From Eutreptiella sp. 'Long Island Sound 2002' (lineage: Eukaryota; Euglenozoa; Euglenophyceae; Eutreptiales; Eutreptiaceae), in the NCBI GenBank assembly GCA_964036045.1, contig OZ038378.1, positions 40,177,228 through 40,241,227 on the forward strand: a stretch of 64,000 bases of DNA, in the 5' to 3' direction. Positions 11,361 to 22,208 of this stretch are shown one piece after another (position 1 is the stretch's first letter; each line of letters opens with the position of its first letter). The notes under the pieces are model-generated. The model was not told where the DNA came from. It was given only the letters and a program-made list of their open reading frames with translations, and made no database searches. Both the position numbers and the translations under genes were made by a program.

Positions 11361-12429
11361 TGCCTTAAATTCGCATAGGTACAGAAGTTAGATAGTGGCG
11401 GCGGCCTGGTGGTGAACCGGCGTCGCGCCAATTTGCGGGCGAACTGCCAGTTGGGATCTGGCGACCCGAATTGCGAGACCATGAACTGGCCTTTACGGCA
11501 ATTCCATCCTGTTGAGTTAATCTGATTCTGACTGCACGGTGGTAATAGTCAATACTTAGTTTATGATAGGGAAACAAAAGTGCTGGGGGCGGTGCCACTG
11601 TTTTCAAAAACCCCTAACGTCATGGTGCGCAGCCATTTAAAGTATAGGGATAGCTCAGGCATTGTTGCCAGCACGTTACGGTGCCTTTTTCTTTTACCCC
11701 CCATTGTTAGATCAGGCATGGCATGCACACCTTATGCATTTCATGTGCTGACTTCTGCCTAACCATAAATTCGGATTTTCCATTCATTTTTCCTTGGGGA
11801 GACATGCATTAGAACGGCATGACCTTCCCCTTCAATGATATGTTATTTGTTTGTGTGAGTTGCAAGCCAGTACCGAGATATGCCCTAATTATTAGATTTG
11901 AATTGAGTTTTTGTTGTGGTTTTGAGACCATGGTGAATTCCAACGTCAAGCTGATTTCATTGACTCCAGGGTGAAGCCAACATTCAGAGACACTTTGGTT
12001 TGCCCTCCCTTCCGTTTGCTTTGTCGAGATATGGTCGTGGTGGGTCACCATACTCCATGGTGGGACCCATTTTCATGCATGAAGAGGGCATTTTTGTGTC
12101 GTTCATGTTGTCACTTTTTGGAGTCATTGTGTTGCGTCATTGCCGAGTTTTGTCGCAAATTGTTTTTGGTGTCGTAGCCGAAAATCTCTACCTTCAGTAT
12201 CACTTGGATTCGAGTTCATTTGAGGCATTGGTGATTTTGGGCTTCAATTTTGGTTTCGACATTTTGAGCACTTTGTTTTCATGTGCTCAAAGCTCGCCAC
12301 TATATCTCCAAGATATAGCGGCGACGGAAAATAAGTAAGACCCCTCCCGTTCGTACTTGGTGAGTACGAACAATATATGTTAGAAATATGGTTGTGTTTC
12401 CACGCTTTTGACATCTTTTAGTTCGAGGT
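11361..12429. other. non-coding DNA with two short hairpins
   Basis: No coding frame is supported. Two perfect small inverted repeats lie close together: an 8-bp stem CTATATCT/AGATATAG with 3-nt loop at 12300-12318, and a 9-bp stem GTTCGTACT/AGTACGAAC with 5-nt loop at 12349-12371. They sit about 60-130 bp upstream of the giant retrotransposon insertion site. Confidence 0.5.
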
Positions 12430-12446
12430 TTTAAACTTTTTTGAGC
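12430..12446. repeat. target-site duplication, left copy
   Basis: TTTAAACTTTTTTGAGC occurs here and again at 34329-34345, immediately outside the (TACC)n tail. These 17 identical bases define the insertion limits of the element between them. The A/T-rich target is typical of APE-type endonuclease nicking. Confidence 0.9.
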
Positions 12447-13110
12447 CAGGAGTGGCGAGGACCGCCCACCGCCACCGGCATCGAAACCCAGCCAGGAGTG
12501 GCGGGGAGTAGAACACAGGAACCTCCGCCAGGAGTGGCGAGGGACCAACCACAGCCACAACCCCACCAACACACCACCGCCGCACACCACACACCACACA
12601 CCACACACCACGCGCCACGCACCACCGCCGCCAGCAGGCCCCAGCCAGGAGTGGCGGGGAACCGCACACCACCACAGGCAGCGAAACCCAGCCAGGAGTG
12701 GCGGGGAGTAGCACACAGGAACCTCCGCCAGGAGTGGCGAGGGACCACACACACCACACACCAGCCACAACCCCACCACACACCACCGCCGCCCGGAGAC
12801 CTCAGCCAGGAGTGGCGAGGACCGCCCACCACCACCGACAGCGAAACCCAACCAGGAGTGGCGGGGAGTAGCACACGGGAACCTCTGCCAGGAGTGGCGA
12901 GGGACCAACCGCACCACACACCAGCCACAACCCCACCAACACACCGCCACCGCTCACCACACACCACACACCACACACCACACACCACACGCCACTGCCG
13001 GCGGCGGAACCCCAGCGGGGAGTGGCGGGGAGCCGCACAACACCACAGGCAGCGAAACCCAGCCAGGAGTGGCGGGGAGTAGCACACAGGAACCTCCGCC
13101 AGGAGTGGCG
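12447..13110. repeat. CAGGAGTGGCG hairpin repeat array at element 5' end
   Basis: CAGGAGTGGCG starts at 12447, 12493, 12529, 12646, 12693, 12729, 12807, 12853, 12889, 13064 and 13100, usually as GCCAGGAGTGGC. The four-base arms GCCA/TGGC enclose a GGAG loop, giving a mini-hairpin. Copies come in triplets with about 46 and 36 bp internal spacing, separated by (CACACCA)n filler, so there is a higher-order repeat of about 160-210 bp. A variant triplet member lies near 13013. Isolated copies recur at 14328, 15293 and 16262. Such monomer arrays at LINE 5' ends often act as promoters; that role here is inference. Confidence 0.9.
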
Positions 13111-14325
13111 AGGGACCAACCACACCACACACCCGCCACAACCCCACCAACACACCACCACCGCACACCACACACCACAAACCACGCACCACACACCAAC
13201 ACAGACACCACGCGCGCACGCACCGCGCCACAAACACACACACCGGCGGCGAACCGCGACCAGGGGAGGGCGCGACACGCCCGCAAGCAACACAGCCAGG
13301 AACAGCGAACACCCCCCCCCCCACCACCACCACCCCACCCCGGAGAGACGGGACACCAACCACCGCAAACCGCACAGCGAAAAGGGGGGCGGGAGGAAAA
13401 GGGCCCACGGGGGGCGCCGGCGAGGGACCCAACCTCAGGGGTTTGGGGGCCCCCCCGGTGACCGTATCGGCCCCACCTGAGCACACGCAATAAGGTGGGA
13501 TACGCCCGGGACCGTTGGTCAGCGGCCCGCGGTGGCACCGGCCTGGGGGGGTGACCAATGGGCCTGACCAAGAGCACTCCCCGAGGCACGTACTGCGGTT
13601 CGGGCCCAGCGAGGGGCTGCGGGTAGGGCACACCGTCCATCGGGGCAGGCAAGAGACGCGCCTGTCCCGCGAGGACTCTCCAGCGACCCACAGTGTACCC
13701 GACCCCGGTGTGGGGAACGGCTGGAGTACCTGGCTACGGAACAGGTCCATGGACGGCATCCGTACAACAGAGTTACACCCTGACGGGGAGTGCAAGCACC
13801 GGCTCCCCCACGGGGAAACACCAGGGGAAGGGACCCGAGCCGGCGACAAGGACCCCCCCCCACACACCACAGCCGGGAAGGCCCGGGCACGACACCGCCC
13901 CAAGCGACACGGAAAAGAGACAGAAGGAGGAGGGCACGCAAAAGGGACAGCAAGGGGACGCACCACCAACAGACCCCAGCCAAGGGGGGCGGGGAACCAC
14001 ACAGCCGAGACAGGGGGGGGGGCACGACACACAGGGCCGCCAAACAGGGCCGCCAAACCACGCCCGCAAAGGCGAGGGCAGGCGCCCCAACGCACCACCA
14101 ACACACCGCACACACGCCCGAGCGTGCACACAACACACACCCCCACAACCGCCACCGACACGAGCCCCACAAGCGCACACCACACACCAAAGCGCAGGCG
14201 CCGCCCGCACCACACACGCAACACACACAAACCCAAACAACAGGAAACCAGCAACCCGCCAGGGGGTAGGGGGTAGGGCCGCCAGAAGCCGCTAGGACGC
14301 AAAGGAGGACCCACCAAGCCCGCAG
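13111..14325 (+). other. 5' region of giant LINE, no supported ORF
   Basis: Low-complexity CACACCA DNA gives way at about 13400-13860 to a more base-balanced G-rich segment, for example CCTGGGGGGGTGACCAATGG, then back to C/A-rich sequence. I see no conserved protein. The balanced segment may be untranslated leader or regulatory sequence. Confidence 0.4.
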
Positions 14326-17300
14326 CCAGGAGTGGCGAACGGCCACACCCAGTAACACCCGAACGGCCACGCCCAACACCAGGACCGGGCACTACGACAC
14401 CCACACCAGCACCGCCACCAACGCCCAAACCGGACGCCACGACACCCTCACCAGCGGACACACCCGAAACCAGCGGAAGCACCATCGGCAACACCAGCGA
14501 CCCCAGCACCCACCAACAACAAACAAACACAAAAAGCCACCCAACACTGCCCAACGACCGCACCCAGCCGATCCGGTCCCCCACCGGCTCGCACCCAGAA
14601 CCACCGCCACCGACATCCACGCCATCGGAAACACCAACACCACCAAAAATCAAGCCAGCACAACACCCTCACCAACACCGTCACCGCCGGCACCAACGCC
14701 TACGACACCTACGCATGCCACCGCCGGTTCCAGCACCTACATCACCCAAGCCAACGGCATCAAGCACACCATTGCCGGCAACACCCCACCATCAGCGTCG
14801 CCACCAGCAACCTCTGCCACCGGAGGACACCGAAACCACCACAGCCGGTGAGCCAACAAACCACCAAGCCCCGGCCAGGGGAAGCGAGGGCACGCGCCCG
14901 GAACCACCATGCAATCCCCGGCGACACCCACACCACCGGCGCCGCCAACACCACCCTCACCCACGACACCACCCGGAGCAACACTTACGCCACCTACACC
15001 AACAGCAGCACCAGCAGACCACACCACCTACTGCACACCCCCCCAGACAGAGCCACAGAAGCCGACCACCACCAGCATCGGCAGCGTCCGAGACGCCGAG
15101 AACCATAGCGACACCCACAACGACCTCACCACCGGCATCACCGACACCGACACCGGCAGTACGGCCTCAGCACCGACAAACCAGAGCGTCAACGGCAATC
15201 GCCACGGCAACACCGCCCGGTACGACACCATCGGCATCAACAACACCAAGGGAGCCAACACACAGGCCAGCGACACCCATGGGTACCTCCACCAGGAGTG
15301 GCGAGGTCCGACCCCCGCCGTCAGAACACCACCAACCACCAGGGCAACACCCGCAGCGCCCACATCGGCCGCAGCTCCACCGGCGGCGCCCTCGCCAACA
15401 CCGTCACCAACACCGCGACGGCCAGCCACGAGTGGCACACCCGGAACCGCTGACCACCCAAACACAGGCCGCGCCCAGCACCAACACCAACAAGGCCCAC
15501 GCCAACAGACCACCACAACACACGCCAACCACCAAGTAACACATAAGGCACCCTCGCCCTCGGCAACACCAACGCCACCAACACCCACGGCACTATCCAC
15601 ACCACCACCAACCCCACCAACGACGGGCCGAGGTGCCGTCACCTACAACGCCCCCAACACCACCACCACGGCCCCGCCACCTAGGGCAACCCCACCAACG
15701 GCGTCACCAAGGACGCCAGCACGGCTGGCGAACGAACGCCACCGAGCCCTCAGCCAGGAGAGGCGAACGCCCACACCCAGCAACACCCGAACGGCCACGC
15801 CCAGACCCAGGGCCAGGAACTGCGACACCCGCACCTGCACCGCCGCCAACACCCAAACCGAACACCACAACACCCTCACCAACGGGGACGCCCGGAACCA
15901 ACAACGGACCAACACAAGAAACCACCCAGCGGCCAAGTTACACCCAAGGCGTTCCAACCGCGCCACCCACCGGCCCGCACCCAGAACCACCACCAGCACC
16001 AGCAACAGCCACTGACAAACCACACACAGACCCACACCAACCACCAGCAGCATCAACAACATGAGCGACACCGTGAACCATAGCAGCGCCCGCAACGACC
16101 TCACCACCGGCACCACCAACGGCGCCACCGGCAGTGCGACCTCACCGACAGCAACCCGGAGCATCCCCCATCCCGCATCCCGGTGAGACACCATCGGCAG
16201 CAAGGACACCGAGGGGGCCAAGGCCAACCCACCAGCCAACGACGCACGTGGGAACCTCCGCCAGGAGTGGCGAGGTCCCCCCTCCGCCGTCAGAACACCG
16301 CCAGGGCAGCACTTACAACACCCTACAACGCCAACACACACAGCTCCCCCGGCAGCACCCCCAACAACGCCAACACCGGCACCACCGACAGCGGCAACAC
16401 GGCGACACCACCACCCAACCGCAGCAAGGTCACCCTAAACCGCAACCGCAGCAACACCTGTCACTACGGACCCGCGGACAGCCGACACCACCAGGACCAC
16501 AGACTGGCCAAACACCAGCCACGAATGGCACGCCCGGAACCACCGAACACCAGCACACAGGCCACCGGACCACCGCGAGACACACCACCGCCCCTAACAC
16601 CCCTAACACCACCACCACGACCCCGGCACAGAGTAACACCTAGGGCGCCCCCATCGACGACACCACCCAGGACGCCACCACGGCTGGCGAACAAACGCCA
16701 CCAGCGCCGCCCACCAGGCCCCCAACCAAGGGTAGAAACAACAACGCCACACGCCATCACACCCACCGCATCGAAATCACCCGGAGCAACGTCAACATCA
16801 ACCAGGGGTCCCCACCACCCACCCAAGCAGCACAAAACACCACAGCAACACCACCACACCCTCACCACCAGCGACACCACCGCCAGCACCCTCCGCCAGG
16901 AATGGCGAGGAGAAGGCCCAACAGCGCGGACCCACCCAACGTCCCCGGCACCCTCACCATCGGACCGTCACCACCGGCGCCGACCCCCAACACACCACCG
17001 TCACCAACGCCACCGACCCCGGACGCAAAAATCACACAGCCCGCACACACGGCACCAGCCAGAGCAACGCCGACACCACTCCCGGCCAGCTCACACGAAC
17101 ACCACCGGAAGCACCACCGTCGACCGAACGCCACGGCGACCCCAGGGTACGAGTCCCCCCCACCATCTGCACGGCCAGCGACACCGTCACCGGCACCAAC
17201 CGGAACACCGACAACGACAGCCTCACCAACAACCGACACCCCCCTACCGCTGCCACCCACCAGTCACGCCACCCGCCGTCAAAGCCACCCACCAATGCCG

Positions 17301-18050
17301 CACCCCGAACCACACTTACACCCGAAACCGGCACCAGCACGCCCGGCCGAACCGTCAATGGCACCACCGCCATGGCACCGCCTACGCTCACCACCGCCAC
17401 CACCACCCCACGCGAGACCAGGAACCCCCGCCGTCGCCAACGGCCTCAACGAGCACCGACACCACCAACACCACCACCGCCGGACAGGGACTACCCACAA
17501 ACCAGGAACATCTCCACCACCAACAACCAATACACCACCCGCGGCACCCCACCATCGCCGACACCACCACGGCACCCATCACACCTCCACCACCGGAGGC
17601 GACGTGGGCCACACCACCCGTCAACTACAGCACCCTCGCCACCACCGCCACATCCGGCCCACAAACGTTACCGCCGACAACACCACATACGCCCATACAT
17701 CACCCACGCCATGCTCACCGACCATCACCTCGTCATCAGAGACACCAACACCACCGGCGACGACGACAGCGACAACAGCTGACCCACCAGCTAACCACCA
17801 TCAACCATAGCCCAACACCAGCTTCATCTACTCTAACGCCCATACCACCCTCGCCAACAGCGCCGCCACCGACACAATCATCCACTCCGGCGCCCACACC
17901 ACCCTCACCACCAACATCACCAACACCACCACCCCCAAGGTCAAGGCCCGCGGGAAACAGAACGGCAGAGCGAGCACGCCACCACCCGCACGCGTCGCCC
18001 ACCCTATCGTACACCGCTCCGCAACACGCCCCCCCCCGCTTCCCCTGACA
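14326..18050 (+). pseudogene. frame-broken Thr/Asn-rich repeat protein region
   Basis: Degenerate modules of about 0.95-1.4 kb recur: 14326 resembles 15751, 15080-15320 resembles 16060-16290, and 15640-15770 resembles 16590-16720. Short stretches in all three frames translate to similar hydroxyl- and Asn-rich peptides, such as NTLTNTVTAGTNAYDTY, NDLTTGTTNGATGSATS and HSGAHTTLTTNITN. The correct frame switches repeatedly. I infer a former repeat protein, beta-helix or adhesin-like in style, damaged by indels or by homopolymer errors in the assembly. Open frames such as 16183-18048 are long only because stops are rare in this C/A-rich DNA. Confidence 0.5.
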
Positions 18051-18283
18051 GGGCGTGCGCTCCAGCCCACTGCTGGGAAGACGACTTCGACATCCTCCCG
18101 GCCATCCGACACCTACTGGCAGCCACGGCCCCGCGCCCACAAGCCCACCAGCAACCCACGGAACCGCAAGAGCCCGACCACCCCATGCCACCGCGCTCCA
18201 TATCCCCCGCGACCACCGCAGACCGGAACGCGGAACACCAGCGAGAGGAGCCCGACCCCGGCCGCGCCGCCACACCCCCACCG

Positions 18284-18295
18284 CCCCCCCCCCCC
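18284..18295 (+). other. 12-C run at a reading-frame switch in ORF1
   Basis: Upstream of this run the protein-like frame contains CWEDDFDILPAIRHLLAA (from 18071) and enters the C run. Downstream the protein-like frame is the one reading KDIYATLASTLAP into the first ATG of ORF1. The two differ by one nucleotide. The run may be a sequencing or mutational slip, or a site of programmed slippage. Confidence 0.6.
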
Positions 18296-18335
18296 AAAGG
18301 ACATCTACGCCACGCTGGCCAGCACCCTAGCCCCC

Positions 18336-21300
18336 ATGGACGCCGAGCAGTGCTACCAGTCCGTCCAACGAGACCTCCCTGAGGACCACGCGACCCTCCA
18401 GGGGTGGAAGCAGGAGAAAAGGTACGACAACGAGTGGGGCACAGAGGAAGACCTTCTCTGGGACGACACCTGGAAAGGCACCGCGGACACCTTCCTGGAG
18501 GCAGCAGCCGAAACCTACCCCCGCCCGCCCGGGGACACCAGACACGGCCTCCACGCCCTCCTAGCGTTCCACAGCTGGAAACACCGCCACACCGTCACCC
18601 TCCACCCCCTCGACCACAATCCGCACCGATGGACACCTGAAGACGACGCCACAGCCACCATCACCGTACAGCAAAGCCCCGAGAACCCGGAGGAATACCA
18701 CATCACCTGGGACGATCCGGCACCCCACCCCCCCGCCTCCCCCACCCTCCCAGATGTCTTCGCCGCCATCAGTGCAGAGCTCCAGGAGGCCAAAGCCCCC
18801 CAGCAACTGGACGAAGACATGCCCCAGGCACCATCACCATCAACCACACAAGACCAACCCCGCACAGAGCCCCTCACCCACCCCATCACCACAATGGAGC
18901 TCCCCCCACAACACCGCACCACCCCAGACCGAAACGGGTTTCGAGACCTGCCGCGGGAATGGGCGGTCCACAACGGCACACTCCGATGGGACGAAATCAG
19001 ACCGGGCCTCCAGGCCATCCGCCTCCACTCAGTCGCAGAGCCCACCACCACCTGGGCACTACCGACGGACCGCCACCACCTCCTCCTCACCGTCCAAGGC
19101 GATGCCACGATCACACCCACGGAAGGAGACCCCGTAACAGCAGCCGCCGCCCACGCCGTCCACATACCCCCGCAAGCATCGTCGGCACCTATGACGGTGC
19201 ATCCAGGCCCCACCCCTTGGCAGGCCATCGTCGTCACCTACCCCGCCCCCAATGACCACACACATACCTGGCAGCAACGATGGGAGGACATCCGAGGGGA
19301 CCTCCTCCAAGAACACCTAGGGCTCACACGCACCCACCACACCCTACAACCGATACGAGGAGTAGGCCAAGCGTCACACGGCATACACGCCCCGGGAGTA
19401 TGGGCCTACGCCACACCCATAAACCCACAAGCAGCGGAGGACATCAAGACCGCCCTATCCATCCAGCAAGCCCAGACCCAAACCCCGCACCGCAACACCC
19501 AACGAGGCTACACAATTTGGTGGGCGTACCAAGACCATGACACCCTCACCCCCCAACCGGGGGCCCCCCCTCTAGACACCAACACCACCGCCCTCCTCCA
19601 AGCCGCAACAGCGGCAGCCACACAGGTAGGGGCCCCGGAAACCTGGGGCCCACAATACCTGGTCGAAACCAAAGTGGCGCCCCACGCGAAGGGCCAAGAC
19701 AAGCCCCCAACACCGAAGCCGCTCCACCCCCCGCTCAAGCTAGACCCGACGGAGCACACCCCCCAGGATGAATGGGCGACCCACTACATCATCCCCCACA
19801 CCACCACCCGCAAGAACGACGCCGCCAAGATCACCGTCACCCGCAACCTCCCCCACACCACACAGGTGTATGAGCTGACGGCCCCCAACGTCCTCGTCAC
19901 CCGTCGCCGACACGACGATCGATACACCATACAGGCGGAAGGGGCCGCCGCGACCACCCTGTACACATGGGCAACACGGGGGGACCTCCCACACCCCACC
20001 CTCCACCACGCCCCCTCCTGGCCCACCCCCTTCCACACAGCGGACCGCCCCAACAAGAAGCCCAACCACACGGGTGTGCACACCCACGCCCAGGAGGCCC
20101 AGCACCGACACGAAGCGAGGCGCAAGGCCCGCACCCTCCACGACGACCACACCATCCCCCGCATCGGCGCCCCCCCCGCCAGGGTATCAGATACCACCCA
20201 CAACCGCACGATCACAGGCATCACCACAGACTGCCTGAACCCAGCGGCGTCGCGGGCAGACGCCGTATGGATCAGCGAAGGGCGCTCCCACACACGGGCG
20301 GTGGCGCGCCTCCACAACATCCAACCCCACAAACTCCAGCGCGCCGTTGGACCCTTCGCCGTACACGTCACCCCGTACGGCATCGACCACCCCCGGTGTG
20401 AGCACCATGACCCGCCCTGCTCCACCCCATGCACCTCGCCCCTCCGCCAACCACTGCCGGCCCCCACCATCACGGGCAACATGTACCTGGGCACCGTACC
20501 GGGAGACCCGGGCATATACATCCTGCCCAACAGGTCCAGGGAACACGCCATCCCCCTCCACTGTGTGGAATCCCTCGCCCTGGGACCACCCCCACCAAAA
20601 CACCAACACCAACACATCCCGGGGGACAAACGGACACAGGCCCCAGACGGGGGAAAAAAGGCCCACCAACGCGCCCTGGCCCACATCACCCTCCACCCCG
20701 CAGCCCACCTACCAAAGGACTTCGGCACGGAGCGCCACATCGTCCTGGAGGGCCAAGCCCACCACATCATCACCGCCGCCCTGTACACCCTCGCCGCCCA
20801 CGAACGCCACTGGGACCCCACAACCATCCCAGCAATGCCCCCACCGCCCCAAGGCCCCAACGATCCCGTCACCCCCTTCCACATCGATCAACTCCTAAGC
20901 CGCAAGGCCCCCCCACACCTCCACCCCTCCAGGATACCACTAGCCATTGCATCGTGGGACACCCTGGACACCCCCCCCCAACAACCCGCCATCCACATCC
21001 TCAAAGCGGACACCCAATGGTGGGTCCTCCACTGGGCACACGGAGTCCTCATGGCGGCCCAGGCCTATACCCCGGAAATGGACCCGGAAGACCCCCCACG
21101 GGGCCAACAGCGACTCCTCCAAGCCACCACCCTCACAGGCCGCGAAGGCGCCCCCTGGGAAGCCCTCCACACAGCACTCTACTGGGCTCAAGGCTCCCCC
21201 AACGGCCCGGACACACCGGAACCCACAGAGGCCTGGGTCAGGCAGGCCAAGGCCATGAGGAACTACCACCTACACCACCCCTTCGACGACAGCCCCGCCG

Positions 21301-21677
21301 CACTGCCATGGCCAACAGATCCCCCGGAGACCGTACGCAAGCTCGCCGACATCGTACGCAGCCACGCGAAAGCGAAAATGCAAACACCGGCAGAACCCCC
21401 ACTGAGGGATCCAGACCAGCAAGCAACGCACCCCTTCTTCCAACCCCATGCCCCCCCAGCCCCGCCACCTCCAGTCCCACCCAAGCGAACGAGACGACAA
21501 AAGGGCGCACCCGCCCCCAGCCAAGCCGGAAAAGCAGCAACCTCCCGACCCCCCGCATCCCACCCCACCCACCCGACGAACCCAGACCAAGCATCCTCGT
21601 CATCCTCCCTCCCACCACTACCACCGCCCCACCCGGACCAGGCATCCTCATCATCCTCCCTCCCGCCACCAGCATAG
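18336..21677 (+). CDS. giant LINE ORF1, large protein of unknown function
   Basis: The frame has 1113 codons from ATG to TAG and stays protein-like throughout. It is Pro/His-rich but has many Trp-containing blocks. Around residues 215-310 a hydrophobic alternating segment (HHLLLTVQGDATITP) suggests a beta-barrel, cupin-like fold. Around residue 690 a cluster of His and Cys (CEHHDPPCSTPC) could bind zinc. The tail is low-complexity with two near-identical DQASSSSSLPP phrases. ORF1 proteins of other LINEs bind RNA and chaperone it; that role here is inference, and the protein is far larger than usual. The coding frame probably begins further upstream, at or before 18071, across a C run. Low-complexity antisense frames were ignored. 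Confidence 0.7.
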   Translation: MDAEQCYQSVQRDLPEDHATLQGWKQEKRYDNEWGTEEDLLWDDTWKGTADTFLEAAAETYPRPPGDTRHGLHALLAFHSWKHRHTVTLHPLDHNPHRWTPEDDATATITVQQSPENPEEYHITWDDPAPHPPASPTLPDVFAAISAELQEAKAPQQLDEDMPQAPSPSTTQDQPRTEPLTHPITTMELPPQHRTTPDRNGFRDLPREWAVHNGTLRWDEIRPGLQAIRLHSVAEPTTTWALPTDRHHLLLTVQGDATITPTEGDPVTAAAAHAVHIPPQASSAPMTVHPGPTPWQAIVVTYPAPNDHTHTWQQRWEDIRGDLLQEHLGLTRTHHTLQPIRGVGQASHGIHAPGVWAYATPINPQAAEDIKTALSIQQAQTQTPHRNTQRGYTIWWAYQDHDTLTPQPGAPPLDTNTTALLQAATAAATQVGAPETWGPQYLVETKVAPHAKGQDKPPTPKPLHPPLKLDPTEHTPQDEWATHYIIPHTTTRKNDAAKITVTRNLPHTTQVYELTAPNVLVTRRRHDDRYTIQAEGAAATTLYTWATRGDLPHPTLHHAPSWPTPFHTADRPNKKPNHTGVHTHAQEAQHRHEARRKARTLHDDHTIPRIGAPPARVSDTTHNRTITGITTDCLNPAASRADAVWISEGRSHTRAVARLHNIQPHKLQRAVGPFAVHVTPYGIDHPRCEHHDPPCSTPCTSPLRQPLPAPTITGNMYLGTVPGDPGIYILPNRSREHAIPLHCVESLALGPPPPKHQHQHIPGDKRTQAPDGGKKAHQRALAHITLHPAAHLPKDFGTERHIVLEGQAHHIITAALYTLAAHERHWDPTTIPAMPPPPQGPNDPVTPFHIDQLLSRKAPPHLHPSRIPLAIASWDTLDTPPQQPAIHILKADTQWWVLHWAHGVLMAAQAYTPEMDPEDPPRGQQRLLQATTLTGREGAPWEALHTALYWAQGSPNGPDTPEPTEAWVRQAKAMRNYHLHHPFDDSPAALPWPTDPPETVRKLADIVRSHAKAKMQTPAEPPLRDPDQQATHPFFQPHAPPAPPPPVPPKRTRRQKGAPAPSQAGKAATSRPPASHPTHPTNPDQASSSSSLPPLPPPHPDQASSSSSLPPPA

Positions 21678-22073
21678 GCCCCGCCCAAAGCGTACCCAGG
21701 GTTCGAAAAAGGTGCGAAGGTCCAACAGCCCTTCCGCAACGACCACACAGGCGACTGGATCTGGTGTGAGGGCACGATCCAGTACCGCCTCAAGGGAACG
21801 GGGGACAACGGGGGGCCACAGATCCGGGTAATCTGGCACCGCCAAAAGGAGCTAGACCAAGGCAACAGCGCCCCGGACAAACCACTCGGCGACACCCTGG
21901 AACTCACCAGCGCCCACCCCATCCGGCTCCGCACCGAAGAGAACAAGGCCCACACAGGCACCAAATACACTGGGGAGCTCCCCCCGGAGTGGAGCCAAGG
22001 CCTCCCCCCGCCGCGCCTACCCAAACGCCCACAAACCGGCAAAAAGTCCCCAACCCCCAGTCCCCCTCCCTGA
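21678..22073 (+). CDS. same-frame extension of ORF1 beyond a TAG, Tudor-like
   Basis: After the TAG at 21675 the same frame runs on for 131 codons to a TGA at 22071. It contains a compact beta-rich segment (AKVQQPFRNDHTGDWIWCEG, then GGPQIRVIWHRQKE) that resembles Tudor or SH3-like small barrels. A short basic Pro-rich tail (LPKRPQTGKKSP) ends it. There is no early ATG. Expression would need readthrough of TAG, reinitiation or splicing; alternatively TAG is a recent inactivating mutation. The Tudor resemblance is a pattern judgement only. Confidence 0.5.
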   Translation, partial: APPKAYPGFEKGAKVQQPFRNDHTGDWIWCEGTIQYRLKGTGDNGGPQIRVIWHRQKELDQGNSAPDKPLGDTLELTSAHPIRLRTEENKAHTGTKYTGELPPEWSQGLPPPRLPKRPQTGKKSPTPSPPP

Positions 22074-22208
22074 CGGGGCAAGGGCCGAGGGCACAAGCCT
22101 CCACAGCCCCGGCCCGCCCCCACCGAGGCCACCGTCAACCTCCTCGACCTCAACCACCCGGCCGTCACATACTCCAAGGACGCCACAACCGCCCTCCAAG
22201 AGCTCCCG

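Noticed and set aside
12431-14653. 740-codon open frame on the minus strand with repeated PRHSWLGF and ATPGWVS phrases
   Set aside because: It is the reverse complement of the CAGGAGTGGCG/CACACCA repeat array in T-poor DNA. Several frames are open there and encode the same repeat, with no domain or start context.
16183-18048. 621-codon plus-strand Pro/Thr/His frame as an intact gene
   Set aside because: The protein-like signal switches frame within this stretch; the single long frame reflects lack of stops in C/A-rich sequence.
20429-21769. 446-codon frame overlapping ORF1
   Set aside because: It lies entirely within the ORF1 register shifted by one, is Pro/His low-complexity and has no independent motif.
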